DNA of 64,000 nucleotides from Pelagibacterium limicola (GCF_015694405.1 NZ_JADQDB010000005.1:24589-88588), one strand, 5' to 3'; numbered from the stretch's first letter, positions 17,305-26,058 are shown. Notes: generated by a model from the sequence alone, not told the origin. Numbers and translations: made by a program.

Positions 17305-17805
17305 TTGCGACAAAGACTCGACAAGTTCATCTCGGCGATCGCCAGCGGCCTTGCATTGGTCGGCGCCGTGGCGATGATCGCCATGCTGCTGCACGTGACG
17401 GCCTATGTCGTTTCGCGGCACGTCCTGTCGCGACCGATTCCGGCGACCATCGAGATCGTTTCGAATTATTACATGCTCGGCCTCGCCTTCCTGCCCATCG
17501 CCTGGGCGGAGCGGCGCGGGGACATGATCCGCGTCGAAATCTTCGCCCACCTCTTTACCGGGCCGCTCGGCCGCATCAACCACGTCTTCGTGTCGTTGGT
17601 GACCTGCGCCGCCTATATCGCCCTCACCTACACCACATGGCTTGTGGCGATGCGCCATTTCGCGACCAAAAGCTTTGTCATTTCGCTTTCGATCGCGGTG
17701 CCGACTTGGCCGGCCTATTTCGTGCTGCCTGTTGGTTTTGCGCTTGCCGCGCTTGTCGCGCTTTATGGCGCCCTTTCTCCCCCGCTCGAAGGAAAGCCTG
17801 AATGA
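17305..17805 (+). CDS. dctQ: TRAP transporter small permease, DctQ family
   Basis: The 166-residue protein is the four-helix small membrane subunit of the TRAP system. Helices are visible at about residues 12-35, 46-65, 90-110 and 125-150, with the DctQ-type PIAWAERRGDMIRVE loop. The TTG at 17305 is the preferred start because GGGAG lies 7 nt upstream. An earlier in-frame TTG at 17287 has no ribosome site. The stop overlaps the dctM start (ATGA). Confidence 0.83.
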   Translation: MRQRLDKFISAIASGLALVGAVAMIAMLLHVTAYVVSRHVLSRPIPATIEIVSNYYMLGLAFLPIAWAERRGDMIRVEIFAHLFTGPLGRINHVFVSLVTCAAYIALTYTTWLVAMRHFATKSFVISLSIAVPTWPAYFVLPVGFALAALVALYGALSPPLEGKPE

Positions 17806-19106
17806 ACCTGACCGTGGGTCTCGTTGGGCTCGGCGCCCTTTTTTTGCTGCTGGTGCTGCGGGTCCCCGTCGCCATTGCGATGATCGTCGTTTCGTTCGCG
17901 GGCGTCTGGTTCATGTTCGGCCTCCAGCCGGCCATCGGCATCATTGCCAATACACCGCATGAATTCATTGCGAGCTGGACGCTCTCTGCCGTCCCGATGT
18001 TCCTCTTGATGGGCTTTGTCGCCTATCATGGCGGGCTTACGACAGGCCTTTTCGATGCGGCAAAGATCGGGTTGCGCAAGGTGCCCGGCGGGCTTGGGGT
18101 CGCAGCGATTGTCGCCTGTTCGGGGTTTGCTTCGGTTTCGGGCTCATCGCTTGCCACAGCGGCTTCGCTGGGCCGCATTGCCATCCCCGAGATGGTCAAG
18201 GCCGGATACCGTCCAAGCTTCGCCACGGGTGCGCTTGCGGCCGGCGGCACCATCGGCGCGCTCATCCCGCCTTCGATCCTGATGATCATTTACGGCGTCT
18301 TTGCCGAAACCTCGGTGACGCGCGTCTTTGTGGCGGGGATATCGGTGGGGCTGCTGACGGCGCTGAGCTACATCATCGTGATCCTGCTGATCGCGACGTT
18401 CCGCAAGGACATCGTTCCCAGCCAGCCCATCGGTGTCGAGACACTCAAGGGGAGAGATGTTTTCCGCTCGGTCTGGCCATTGCTCGCCCTCATTGGTCTC
18501 GTGTTCGGTGGACTCTTTTCGGGCCAGTTCACGGCCACCGAAGCGGGAGCCATCGGAGCGGCGGGAGCCATCGTACTGGTCGCGATCACGGGAAAGCTTT
18601 CCTGGACCGTGTTCAGGCAGTCGGTCCTTGAAACGCTTTCGACCTGCGCTTCGCTGTTCATCATCGGGGTCGGCGCCGTGATGCTGACGCGATTCCTCGG
18701 TCTTTCGGGGGTCGCCGGGCTGATCAGCAGCGCGGTTGCAGGGTTCGAGCTCGGTTATTTCGAGCTCATGCTGATCATCGTTCTCATCTATCTGGTCCTC
18801 GGCATGTTCATGGAGCCGTTCGGCGCCATGCTGGTCACCCTTCCCGTCCTGCTGCCGGTGCTCAATGCACAGAATATCGACCTCATCTTCTTCGGCGTGT
18901 TTCTGGTCAAGCTGCTCGAGATCGGCATGATCACACCGCCGCTGGGCATGAACGTCTTCGTCATCAGGAACGTGGCGGGCAAATATGCGTCGCTTACAGA
19001 CGTCTTCAAGGGCGTTACCATGTTCCTCGTTGCCGATCTGGTGCTTATTGCCATCTTGATCCTGTTCCCCGGCATCGCGCTCTTCCTGCCGAACCTGATG
19101 CGCTAG
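17802..19106 (+). CDS. dctM: TRAP transporter large permease, DctM family
   Basis: The 434-residue, roughly 12-helix protein forms the Na+-driven transport channel with DctQ. Family features include the SGSSLATAASLGRIAIPEM segment, AAGGTIGALIPPSILMIIYG, and the late MFMEPFGAMLVTLPVLLPV and ITPPLGMNVFVI motifs. It overlaps dctQ by 4 bp. Its 3' end overlaps the convergent LysR gene by 4 bp. Length and motifs are normal. Confidence 0.9.
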   Translation: MNLTVGLVGLGALFLLLVLRVPVAIAMIVVSFAGVWFMFGLQPAIGIIANTPHEFIASWTLSAVPMFLLMGFVAYHGGLTTGLFDAAKIGLRKVPGGLGVAAIVACSGFASVSGSSLATAASLGRIAIPEMVKAGYRPSFATGALAAGGTIGALIPPSILMIIYGVFAETSVTRVFVAGISVGLLTALSYIIVILLIATFRKDIVPSQPIGVETLKGRDVFRSVWPLLALIGLVFGGLFSGQFTATEAGAIGAAGAIVLVAITGKLSWTVFRQSVLETLSTCASLFIIGVGAVMLTRFLGLSGVAGLISSAVAGFELGYFELMLIIVLIYLVLGMFMEPFGAMLVTLPVLLPVLNAQNIDLIFFGVFLVKLLEIGMITPPLGMNVFVIRNVAGKYASLTDVFKGVTMFLVADLVLIAILILFPGIALFLPNLMR

Positions 19107-20026
19107 CGACCCTGTGCGGCGGTTCGCACCGCCGCCATCAGCGCGCCAGTCGAAAGATCGAATTCCGCGCCGGCCCGCGTGGTAATGCCGACGGCGCCGT
19201 GGCTGGCCGCCATATCCAGGGGAAGCGCTGCAAGATCGCCGCGTTCGAGATCGCCCGCGACGACCGATCGCGAGATGAACCAGACGGCATCGGTCAGGAG
19301 CGTATAGGCGCGCCCGAAAGAATTGGAGACCGTCTCGATTTCCTGGGGCAGCCGCCCCAGCCCCGATGCCACAAGCAGGGCCTCGACGGTTGGGCGGATG
19401 ATCGCACCGCGCGGCGGCATAAGGGCGGGGAAACCACCGATCAGGCGCAGGTCGGGCTGGGAGGCCGACAGAAGGGGGTGGCCGGGTCGCACGACAAGTT
19501 GGAGCGTCTCGGAATAGAGATGCTCGAATACGAGCCCCGCCATGACGCCGGGATCGGGCATGCGTCCGACGACGAAATCGATGGCGCCGATGCGCAACAG
19601 GGCCAGCAGATGCGGACTCGGACCGCTTTCGATATGGACACGGCAGGCGAGCGGACCGGCCGAAAACGCCGCCACCGCCTGGGGGACGACCTCGACTTCA
19701 ACGGTCGGCAATGCGCCGAGCCGGACGATAGCTTGGGTTCCCCGCGCAGGGCCGACAGCATCGATCCCCTGCCGCAGGGCGGAAATTGCAGCATTGGCAT
19801 GGCGCAGGAACGTCTCGCCGAAACCGGTGAGCACGAGCTTGCGGCGCGCGCGGTCGAACAGCGCCACGCCAAGGATATCCTCAAGCTCGGCGAGCGATTT
19901 GGATATGGCCGGCTGGGTCAATCCAAGCGTCGCGGCGGCAGGAGCGACGCCATCCTGCCGGACGGTTTCGACGAAGGCAGCAAGATGGCGGAGCTTGATG
20001 CGCGGATCGATGATGGGCGACGACAT
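19103..20026 (-). CDS. PcaQ-like LysR regulator of pcaIJF
   Basis: The 307-residue LysR-type regulator has an N-terminal HTH (LAAFVETVRQDGVAPAAATLGLTQPAISKSLAELEDILGVALFDR) and an effector domain with the PcaQ-like stretches RLGALPTVEVEVVPQA, EHLYSETLQLVVRPGHPLL and AVWFISRSVVAGDLERGDLAALP. It diverges from pcaIJF. It is clearly related along its whole length to the PcaQ protein at 25132-26046 but is not a recent copy. Control of pcaIJF, probably with a beta-ketoadipate or carboxymuconolactone-type inducer, follows from position only. Confidence 0.82.
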   Translation of the reverse strand: MSSPIIDPRIKLRHLAAFVETVRQDGVAPAAATLGLTQPAISKSLAELEDILGVALFDRARRKLVLTGFGETFLRHANAAISALRQGIDAVGPARGTQAIVRLGALPTVEVEVVPQAVAAFSAGPLACRVHIESGPSPHLLALLRIGAIDFVVGRMPDPGVMAGLVFEHLYSETLQLVVRPGHPLLSASQPDLRLIGGFPALMPPRGAIIRPTVEALLVASGLGRLPQEIETVSNSFGRAYTLLTDAVWFISRSVVAGDLERGDLAALPLDMAASHGAVGITTRAGAEFDLSTGALMAAVRTAAQGR

Positions 20027-20070
20027 CGGATGCCCCTGTTACATTCTATCTAGTTATGTTTCGGCGACCA

Positions 20071-20106
20071 TTTATCATTTTACGCGGCAATCGTGCCAGT
20101 GATAAA
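20071..20106. promoter_or_regulatory. Weak dyad between the LysR gene and pcaI
   Basis: TTTATCA (20071-20077) and TGATAAA (20100-20106) are perfect 7-bp inverted repeats with a 22-bp spacer in the 116-bp divergent gap. LysR sites are often such spaced AT-rich dyads. The ATAACC-type box seen before pcaD is not clearly present here. Low confidence. Confidence 0.3.
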
Positions 20107-20142
20107 CACTCCCCAAGTTATATTTGATTGGGATACTGGACC

Positions 20143-20988
20143 ATGAGCAAGGTGATGCCGCTCGACCAGGCGGTGCGCGAGAACCTCAGGAACGGCGATA
20201 CCGTCGCCTTCGAGGGTTTTACCCATCTCATACCCCATGCGGCAGGCCACGAGGTCATCCGGCAGGGTTTCAGGGACTTGACGCTGATCCGCATGACGCC
20301 CGACATCATCTACGACCAGATGATCGGCATGGGGATCGCAAAAAAGGTCGTCTTCTCGTATGCGGGCAATCCAGGCGTCGGCCTGTTGCGCCGGATGCGC
20401 GACGCCATCGAAAACGGCCATCCGCGCACGATCGAAACGGTCGAGCATTCCCACGCGGCGATGGCCAATGCGTACGAAGCCGGAGCGTCCGGCCTGCCCT
20501 GCGCCGTGTTCCGGGGCTACAAAGGCGCGGACTTGCCCAAGGTCAACCCGGAAATCAAATCGATCACCTGCCCCTTCACCGGGGAGGAGCTTGCCGCCAT
20601 TCCCGCGCACCGGCCCGACGTCACCTTCATCCACGCCCAGAAGGCCAACGAGAAGGGCGACGTGCTGATCGAGGGCATTGTGGGGGTGCAGAAGGAGGCT
20701 GCGCTGGCGGCCAAGAAGGTCGTCGTGACGGTCGAGGAGATTGTGCCAGACTTCAAGGGATTGCATCCGAACCTCACCATCCTTCCGCACTGGACGGTGA
20801 CGGCCATCAGCGTCGTCAAGGGCGGCGCGCATCCCTCCTATACCCATGGCTATTATGCGCGCGATAACGCCGCCTATCTCGAATGGGACAAGATTTCCGC
20901 CGACCGGGAGCTGTTCACCCAATGGATGGAAACCAATGTTCTCAAAGCGACGCCCGAGGTGTTCGCCGAACGGATCAAGGGGCTTTGA
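20143..20988 (+). CDS. pcaI: 3-oxoadipate CoA-transferase subunit A
   Basis: The 281-residue alpha subunit, with PcaJ, moves CoA from succinyl-CoA to 3-oxoadipate. It is the longer PcaI type found in alphaproteobacteria, with the CoA-transferase I fold segments LRNGDTVAFEGFTHLIPHAAGHEVIRQG, KVVFSYAGNPGVGLLRRM and GDVLIEGIVGVQKEAALAAKKVVVTVEEIV. The ATG at 20143 gives MSKVMPLDQAV; a TTG at 20128 is a less likely earlier start. It heads pcaIJF, with the pcaJ start 3 bp after its stop. It acts in the cytoplasm on the last branch of protocatechuate degradation. Confidence 0.9.
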   Translation: MSKVMPLDQAVRENLRNGDTVAFEGFTHLIPHAAGHEVIRQGFRDLTLIRMTPDIIYDQMIGMGIAKKVVFSYAGNPGVGLLRRMRDAIENGHPRTIETVEHSHAAMANAYEAGASGLPCAVFRGYKGADLPKVNPEIKSITCPFTGEELAAIPAHRPDVTFIHAQKANEKGDVLIEGIVGVQKEAALAAKKVVVTVEEIVPDFKGLHPNLTILPHWTVTAISVVKGGAHPSYTHGYYARDNAAYLEWDKISADRELFTQWMETNVLKATPEVFAERIKGL

Positions 20989-20991
20989 GCG

Positions 20992-21771
20992 ATGAGCGAT
21001 TTCACACCCAATGAAATGATGACCATTGCCGCTTCGCGTGCGTTGACCTCGAAGGACGTGTGCTTTGTCGGCATCGGCGCTCCCTCGGCGGCCTGCAATG
21101 TGGCGCGCCTGACCCACGCGCCCGACATCACGCTGATCTATGAATCGGGCACCATCGGCACCGCACCCGACGTGCTGCCGCTTTCTATTGGCGATGGCGA
21201 GCTTTGCGAGACCGCCGTTTCAACCGTCGCGGTCCCCGAGATGTTCCGCTACTGGCTGCAGGGCGGGCGCATTTCCATCGGCTTTCTGGGCGCTGCCCAG
21301 ATCGACAAATTCGGCAATATCAACACCACCGTCATCGGTGATTACCACAAGCCCAAGGTCCGCCTGCCGGGCGGTGGCGGCGCGCCGGAGATCGCGACGT
21401 CATGCGGCGAAATCTACATCACATTGAAGCAGGCGACCCGCTCGATGGTGGAAAAGATCGATTTCTTCACCTCGTTCGGCCATGGCGAGGGCGGCGATCA
21501 TCGCAAGCGCCTCGGCATCACAACCAAAGGCCCGACGCTCTTGATCACCGATCTGGCGATCTGGAAGCCCGATCCTGTGACGAAAGAGTTCACAGTGGTT
21601 TCGCTCCATCCCGGCGTCACGCGCGAACAGGTTCAGGAGACATGCGGCTGGACGGTGAAATTCGCCGACGATCTCGAGGAAACGCCTGCACCGACCGAAC
21701 TCGAACTCAAGACCCTGCGTGATCTTCAGGAACGCACCAAGCGCGCCCATGAGGGCGGAAAGGCAGCCTAG
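20992..21771 (+). CDS. pcaJ: 3-oxoadipate CoA-transferase subunit B
   Basis: The 259-residue beta subunit carries the catalytic Glu of the transferase in the motif LIYESGTIG near residue 47. This Glu forms the glutamyl-CoA intermediate in the family. Other conserved stretches are VDFLGAAQIDKFGN-like (GFLGAAQIDKFGNINTTVIGD), GGGGAPEIATSCGEIYI and FTVVSLHPGVTREQVQE. It lies between pcaI and pcaF with almost no spacing. Confidence 0.92.
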   Translation: MSDFTPNEMMTIAASRALTSKDVCFVGIGAPSAACNVARLTHAPDITLIYESGTIGTAPDVLPLSIGDGELCETAVSTVAVPEMFRYWLQGGRISIGFLGAAQIDKFGNINTTVIGDYHKPKVRLPGGGGAPEIATSCGEIYITLKQATRSMVEKIDFFTSFGHGEGGDHRKRLGITTKGPTLLITDLAIWKPDPVTKEFTVVSLHPGVTREQVQETCGWTVKFADDLEETPAPTELELKTLRDLQERTKRAHEGGKAA

Positions 21772-21772
21772 G

Positions 21773-22978
21773 ATGACCGAGGCCTATATCTGCGATTACA
21801 TCCGCACGCCTATCGGACGGTTTGGCGGCGCGCTGTCTGCGGTGCGCCCCGACGATCTGGGGGCAATCGTCTTGAGGGCGCTCGTGGAGCGCAACCGCTC
21901 GGTCGATTTCGAGGCGGTCGAGGATGTCATCTTCGGCAATGCCAATCAGGCGGGCGAGGACAACCGCAACGTGGCGCGCATGAGCCTGCTGCTTGCGGAA
22001 TTTCCCGTTTCGGTGACCGGCACGACGATCAACCGGCTATGCGGGTCGGGGCTTGACGCGGTGCTCACCGCTGCCCGTGCCATCAAGGCGGGCGAGGCCG
22101 ACCTTATGATCGCCGGCGGCACGGAATCGATGAGCCGGGCGCCCTTCGTCATGCCCAAGGCCGAAACCGCATTTTCGCGCAATGCCGAGATCTATGACAC
22201 CACAATCGGCTGGCGCTTCGTCAACCCGATGATGAAAAAGCTCCATGGCGTCGATTCCATGCCCGAGACGGGCGAGAATGTCGCCGAGGACTATCACGTT
22301 TCTCGCGAAGATCAGGACGCCTTTGCCGTGAGGAGCCAGGGCAAGGCCGCGGCTGCGCAAGCGAGCGGGCGGTTTGCAAAGGAAATCGTCGCAGTCACCA
22401 TCCCGCAGCGCAAGGGCGATCCGGTTGTGGTGGACAAGGACGAACACCCGCGCGCCACGACAATCGAGACACTGGCCAAGCTGCCGACGCCCTTCAAAAA
22501 GGAAGGCGGCACGGTGACGGCGGGCAATGCATCCGGCGTAAATGATGGCGCGGCTGCGCTCATCATCGCATCGGAAGCGGCGGTCAAGAAATACGGCCTC
22601 ACCCCGCTCGCCCGCATCACGGGCGGCGCAACCGCTGGCGTGCCCCCGCGCGTCATGGGTATAGGCCCGCTGCCTGCGTCCGAGAAGCTAGCGGCGCGGC
22701 TCGGCATCAAGCCCAGCGATTTCGATCTTGTCGAACTCAACGAAGCCTTTGCGAGCCAGGGGATTGCCGTGCTGCGCGGGCTGGGGATCGCCGAGGACGC
22801 CGATTTCGTCAATCCCAATGGCGGCGCGATTGCGCTCGGACATCCCTTGGGGATGTCAGGCGCGCGTATCGCGGGCACGGCGGCGCTCGAAATGTCGCTG
22901 ACGGGCAAGAAGCGCGCACTGGTCACCATGTGCATCGGCGTGGGCCAAGGGATCGCGGCGGCGCTGGAGGCGGTTTAG
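21773..22978 (+). CDS. pcaF: 3-oxoadipyl-CoA thiolase
   Basis: The 401-residue thiolase splits 3-oxoadipyl-CoA with CoA into succinyl-CoA and acetyl-CoA. It has the nucleophilic Cys in TTINRLCGSGLDAV near residue 90, the catalytic His in NPNGGAIALGHPLGMSGARI, and the second Cys in ALVTMCIGVGQG. The start at 21773 (MTEAYICDYIRTPIGRFGG) is typical of PcaF and lies one base after the pcaJ stop. Upstream extension to 21719 is only out-of-frame pcaJ sequence. Confidence 0.93.
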   Translation: MTEAYICDYIRTPIGRFGGALSAVRPDDLGAIVLRALVERNRSVDFEAVEDVIFGNANQAGEDNRNVARMSLLLAEFPVSVTGTTINRLCGSGLDAVLTAARAIKAGEADLMIAGGTESMSRAPFVMPKAETAFSRNAEIYDTTIGWRFVNPMMKKLHGVDSMPETGENVAEDYHVSREDQDAFAVRSQGKAAAAQASGRFAKEIVAVTIPQRKGDPVVVDKDEHPRATTIETLAKLPTPFKKEGGTVTAGNASGVNDGAAALIIASEAAVKKYGLTPLARITGGATAGVPPRVMGIGPLPASEKLAARLGIKPSDFDLVELNEAFASQGIAVLRGLGIAEDADFVNPNGGAIALGHPLGMSGARIAGTAALEMSLTGKKRALVTMCIGVGQGIAAALEAV

Positions 22979-23066
22979 AATCGGCACAGCGTTCGCCCCC
23001 GCTATGGGGTTTGATGGGTGCGGTCCCCCGGCGACTCGGAGAGCGCTGTCGAGCGCGCTTCCGGGA

Positions 23067-23450
23067 TTATCTGCCCGTTTCCCCAAGGGCATGCAGGCTT
23101 GCCAGAAGGCGCTTTGTGTCCGTTGGCTTGCCGAAGTTTTCCGACGCGGACAGCGCATCGTCCCCGCGGATGAAATCCTCATCAGCGCTGGTCAATACAA
23201 AGGGTATGCCCATGACATGCAACAAGCGGGCAACCGGGCTCACGCGCTCACCATACAGATTGACGTCGAGAATGGCGGCATCCGGTGACTGGGTTTTCAG
23301 GATTTCGAGAGCTTCCGACACCTTGCGGGCAGGGCCGATGACGCGATGACCGGCCTCCTGCAGGGTGCGTTTAAGATCAAAGCCGATCAGAAAATCGTCC
23401 TCTACGACGAGCAGGGTCAATTTCTTCTCGTCGTGAGGGCTCTCAGTCAT
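23067..23450 (-). CDS. Single-domain response regulator
   Basis: The 127-residue protein is a lone receiver domain. It has the acidic pocket VVEDD near residues 16-19, the phospho-acceptor D62 in AAILDVNL and the T/S switch residue in FVLTSADED. There is no output domain, as in receivers paired with HWE/HisKA_2 kinases that act by protein-protein contact. Its start overlaps the kinase stop (ATGA), so kinase and receiver are co-translated. It lies 88 bp from the convergent pcaF. Its target is unknown. Confidence 0.88.
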   Translation of the reverse strand: MTESPHDEKKLTLLVVEDDFLIGFDLKRTLQEAGHRVIGPARKVSEALEILKTQSPDAAILDVNLYGERVSPVARLLHVMGIPFVLTSADEDFIRGDDALSASENFGKPTDTKRLLASLHALGETGR

Positions 23451-24442
23451 TCTAGATTCCTGTCCAACGGGATTCTGATGCGCACGTTCACGCCGCTCTT
23501 GTCGTAGGCAATGTCGACTTCGCCATCCAGTGCGCCGGTGACACTATGGTTGATCAGTCCGGTCCCGAATCCTTCATGGTCCGGTTGATCGACCTCGGGC
23601 CCGTTTTCTTCAGTCCAAACCACCGACAGCACTTGCCGTTCCCCCTCATGCTCGACCTCCCAACTCAGGTTAATGCTTCCATCGGGAACCGACAGTGCGC
23701 CATATTTGACCGCATTGGTGGCCAGTTCATTTAGGCTCATGCCAAGTGGCTGCACCTGGGAATTGGCGAGTGGCGGATTTGCGCCCGGACGAAGGGCGAT
23801 GCGGTCGGTATATGACTGCAATGTCTGTCGGACGAGCGTTTCAAAGTCCACACCATCCGCCTCGGCCATCGCAAGTTCTTGCGTGACTGCCAGACAATCC
23901 AGGCGTTCAAGAAAAGACTTGCGATACTGGAGGGCAGTTTCGCCTTCCGTTCGTGTCTGGTGTGCCAGTGCACGCACGACCGCCAACAGGTTTTTCATCC
24001 GATGTCTGGATTCATTGAGCAGAATATCCTTGGCCGCGCTGTCGATGCGTCGTTTCGTGATATCCGTGAAGACGATGAGAATTTGCTGACTGTTGCCGTC
24101 CGGGTGAGCGAGCTTGCGGGCGGTGATTAAAAAGGTGCGTTCGCCGATGTCGGGGAAGGCATGCGAAATCTCGTAGTCCACGATTGCCGCCGCGCGTGGA
24201 ATGACGCTCGAAAGAAGCTGACGCAGGTCCGGAATGTCCCACTGGCCATTCCCGAGTTCAAAGAGAGCATGCCCCACAGTGTCGTCGCGCGAAGTCTTGA
24301 AGGCGCGCAAAAAAGCGGGGTTGGCCGTTACCACGCACATGCCTTGATCCAACACCAGCAACGGCACATCGAGTGTATCCAGCACACCCTGCGCCTGAAC
24401 ATGCCCGCTACGGAGCAGACGATAAAGGTCTTCAAGCGTCAT
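23447..24442 (-). CDS. PAS sensor histidine kinase, HisKA_2/HWE type
   Basis: The 331-residue cytoplasmic kinase has a PAS domain at residues 20-130 (VPLLVLDQGMCVVTANPAFLRAFKT), then an H-box with H147 in NESRHRMKNLLAVVRALAHQTR. This is the HisKA_2 form found in alphaproteobacterial stress and light kinases. The ATPase domain follows, with N-box SLNELATNAVKYGALS and the FGTGLI glycine segment. It has no membrane span. PAS lacks the NCRFL-type Cys motif of LOV domains, so light sensing through flavin is unlikely. A role in aromatic catabolism is possible only from position between pcaF and pcaQ. Confidence 0.87.
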   Translation of the reverse strand: MTLEDLYRLLRSGHVQAQGVLDTLDVPLLVLDQGMCVVTANPAFLRAFKTSRDDTVGHALFELGNGQWDIPDLRQLLSSVIPRAAAIVDYEISHAFPDIGERTFLITARKLAHPDGNSQQILIVFTDITKRRIDSAAKDILLNESRHRMKNLLAVVRALAHQTRTEGETALQYRKSFLERLDCLAVTQELAMAEADGVDFETLVRQTLQSYTDRIALRPGANPPLANSQVQPLGMSLNELATNAVKYGALSVPDGSINLSWEVEHEGERQVLSVVWTEENGPEVDQPDHEGFGTGLINHSVTGALDGEVDIAYDKSGVNVRIRIPLDRNLE

Positions 24443-25131
24443 GACTGGCGCCCCATTGATTGGTCCTTACTGCACACACATAGAAATTCCGCTTTTTATA
24501 CAATAGATGGGCCCTATCTGGGTTGCAAAATTGACTTCGCGTTGCTGCAAAAAAAGGGACTTTGGTGCGTGCTGCTTGGGAAGAGGGGAACGCCGTTTAG
24601 CGCTTGCCCCAGGCGGGCAAGCTAATTCCATCCGGACTTGTATATCCCCCGGTGTGGGCGCGGGAGTGATTGTATTTCTATCCCCGCCCCATCAATCACC
24701 CCCATACTGCCCTCACGAACCCGCGCTGATGGACGCAAGCGCTACGAACGTTTGGGCGGGTTTGGTTCGGGTTCCATGCGGGTCGCCGCAGGGAAGGTCC
24801 AAAGCGGACAGATGGCCGGATGTGGATAACATGTGAGGGGTGCGGGCTAGAATAAACGGCCCCGCGTGACTCTCCCACGTCGCACCGGGGAAACCCGGAG
24901 GGGCAGCGGGAACATTGGAAACGATGCGCTCCCAACAATCCCCAGCCCGGGACGCCGCCATAAGCCCAAAATCCCGGATGCCTGGGGCGATGATCGCTTC
25001 ATACTAAACAATATCAGTGCGGAGCGTTCATCGCCCCAAGCCGTCTTGAAATGTCTGGAACCACAGCGGGCATCGCGTGTGGCGTATCGGTGCGCGATTG
25101 CAGCGCGGATTTTGCCGAAATCCCGAAGCGT
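24443..25131. other. 689-bp stretch without a recognisable gene
   Basis: This gap lies upstream of the kinase gene and downstream of pcaQ. Reading frames here on either strand are short, low in sense and show no motif I recognise. The only structured element is the long hairpin at 24983-25038. It may also hold the kinase promoter. I do not recognise any known RNA family, though an uncatalogued small RNA or decayed gene is possible. Confidence 0.5.
24983..25038. repeat. Long inverted repeat (18-bp arms)
   Basis: The outer 11 bp of the arms, TGGGGCGATGA at 24983-24993 and TCATCGCCCCA at 25028-25038, are a perfect match. After one mismatch, the stem continues for six more pairs, one of them G-U. 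The loop is 20 nt (25001-25020). It lies 94 bp past the pcaQ stop and could serve as its terminator, although only a short T-run follows on that strand. A dispersed palindromic element is the alternative. Confidence 0.55.
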
Positions 25132-26046
25132 CTAGATTGCCAGTTCCTCGGCCACCGCGCGCACGGTCTGGCGGATGATGTCGAAAGCGGCGTTCCCGGC
25201 CGTATCTTCCCGAGTCGTGAGCCCAACAGCGCCGCGCGTTTCCGAGGTATCTACCGGCAGATAACGCAAGCGCCCTTCAGCCGCATCGCGCGCGACGACG
25301 CCCTCAGAGATCACCCAGACGGCATCGGTTTCCGCAACGAAGGCGCGGCCGAAGGCGTCAGAGACCGTCTCGATGGTTCGGGGCAACTCGGCCATGCCGT
25401 GCGCCAGAAGGTAGCGATCGACAAAGGGGCGGATTACCGATCCCGCAGTCGGCATCAGCACCGGAAAGGCACGGATGCGAGCGAAGTCGAAATTGGCGTC
25501 GTGCAAAAGCGGATGGCTGGCGCGCACGACGAACCGGACCTGTTCGGAATAAAGATATTCAAACGCCAGCCCCACCATCTGCTCGGGCGAGGCGAGGCGG
25601 CCGATCACGAGGTCGAGCGTGCCGGCCCGCAACTGATCGAGCAGAACGTGGTTTTCGCCCGTTACAATCCGGACCGGATCGTTGGTATCCTCTGCCAGAA
25701 ACTGGCGCATCACCGCCGGCATGATACGGGCCGAAACCGTAGGCAGGGCGCCGATGCGGATCAGGGTGCCTGTATTCACCCGCGAAAGACTGTCGATCCC
25801 CTGCTGCACGGCGGCGACAGAGGCGCCCGCGTGCTTCAGGAATACCTCGCCATAGCGCGTGATCCGCACACCGCGACCTTCCTTTTCAAGGAGCTTTTTC
25901 TCAAGGATTTCTTCGAGTTCACGGATCGTCTTGGTGACGGCCGGCTGGGTCACGCCGAGGATATCGGCGGCGCGGCCCACCGATTTCTGGCGCGTGACCT
26001 CTATGAAGGTCCTGAGATGACGAAACCGGACGCGTGCTTGCGGCAT
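25132..26046 (-). CDS. pcaQ: PcaQ, LysR activator of pcaDCHG
   Basis: The 304-residue LysR regulator diverges from pcaD, the standard arrangement in rhizobia, where PcaQ activates pcaDCHGB with carboxymuconolactone or a related intermediate. HTH: FRHLRTFIEVTRQKSVGRAADILGVTQPAVTKTIRELEEIL. The effector domain has TLIRIGALPTVSARIMPAVM, GLAFEYLYSEQVRFVVRASHPLL and ETVSDAFGRAFVAETDAVWVISEGVVARD. A PcaQ-box-like sequence lies 13 bp upstream of its start. A second PcaQ-like protein in the window (19103-20026) appears dedicated to pcaIJF. Confidence 0.9.
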   Translation of the reverse strand: MPQARVRFRHLRTFIEVTRQKSVGRAADILGVTQPAVTKTIRELEEILEKKLLEKEGRGVRITRYGEVFLKHAGASVAAVQQGIDSLSRVNTGTLIRIGALPTVSARIMPAVMRQFLAEDTNDPVRIVTGENHVLLDQLRAGTLDLVIGRLASPEQMVGLAFEYLYSEQVRFVVRASHPLLHDANFDFARIRAFPVLMPTAGSVIRPFVDRYLLAHGMAELPRTIETVSDAFGRAFVAETDAVWVISEGVVARDAAEGRLRYLPVDTSETRGAVGLTTREDTAGNAAFDIIRQTVRAVAEELAI

Positions 26047-26058
26047 TGCGTGAAACCT

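Noticed and set aside
24161-24961. Short frames of 80-150 codons on both strands upstream of the histidine kinase
   Set aside because: Unusual composition, no motif and no ribosome sites. I treat the stretch as non-coding.
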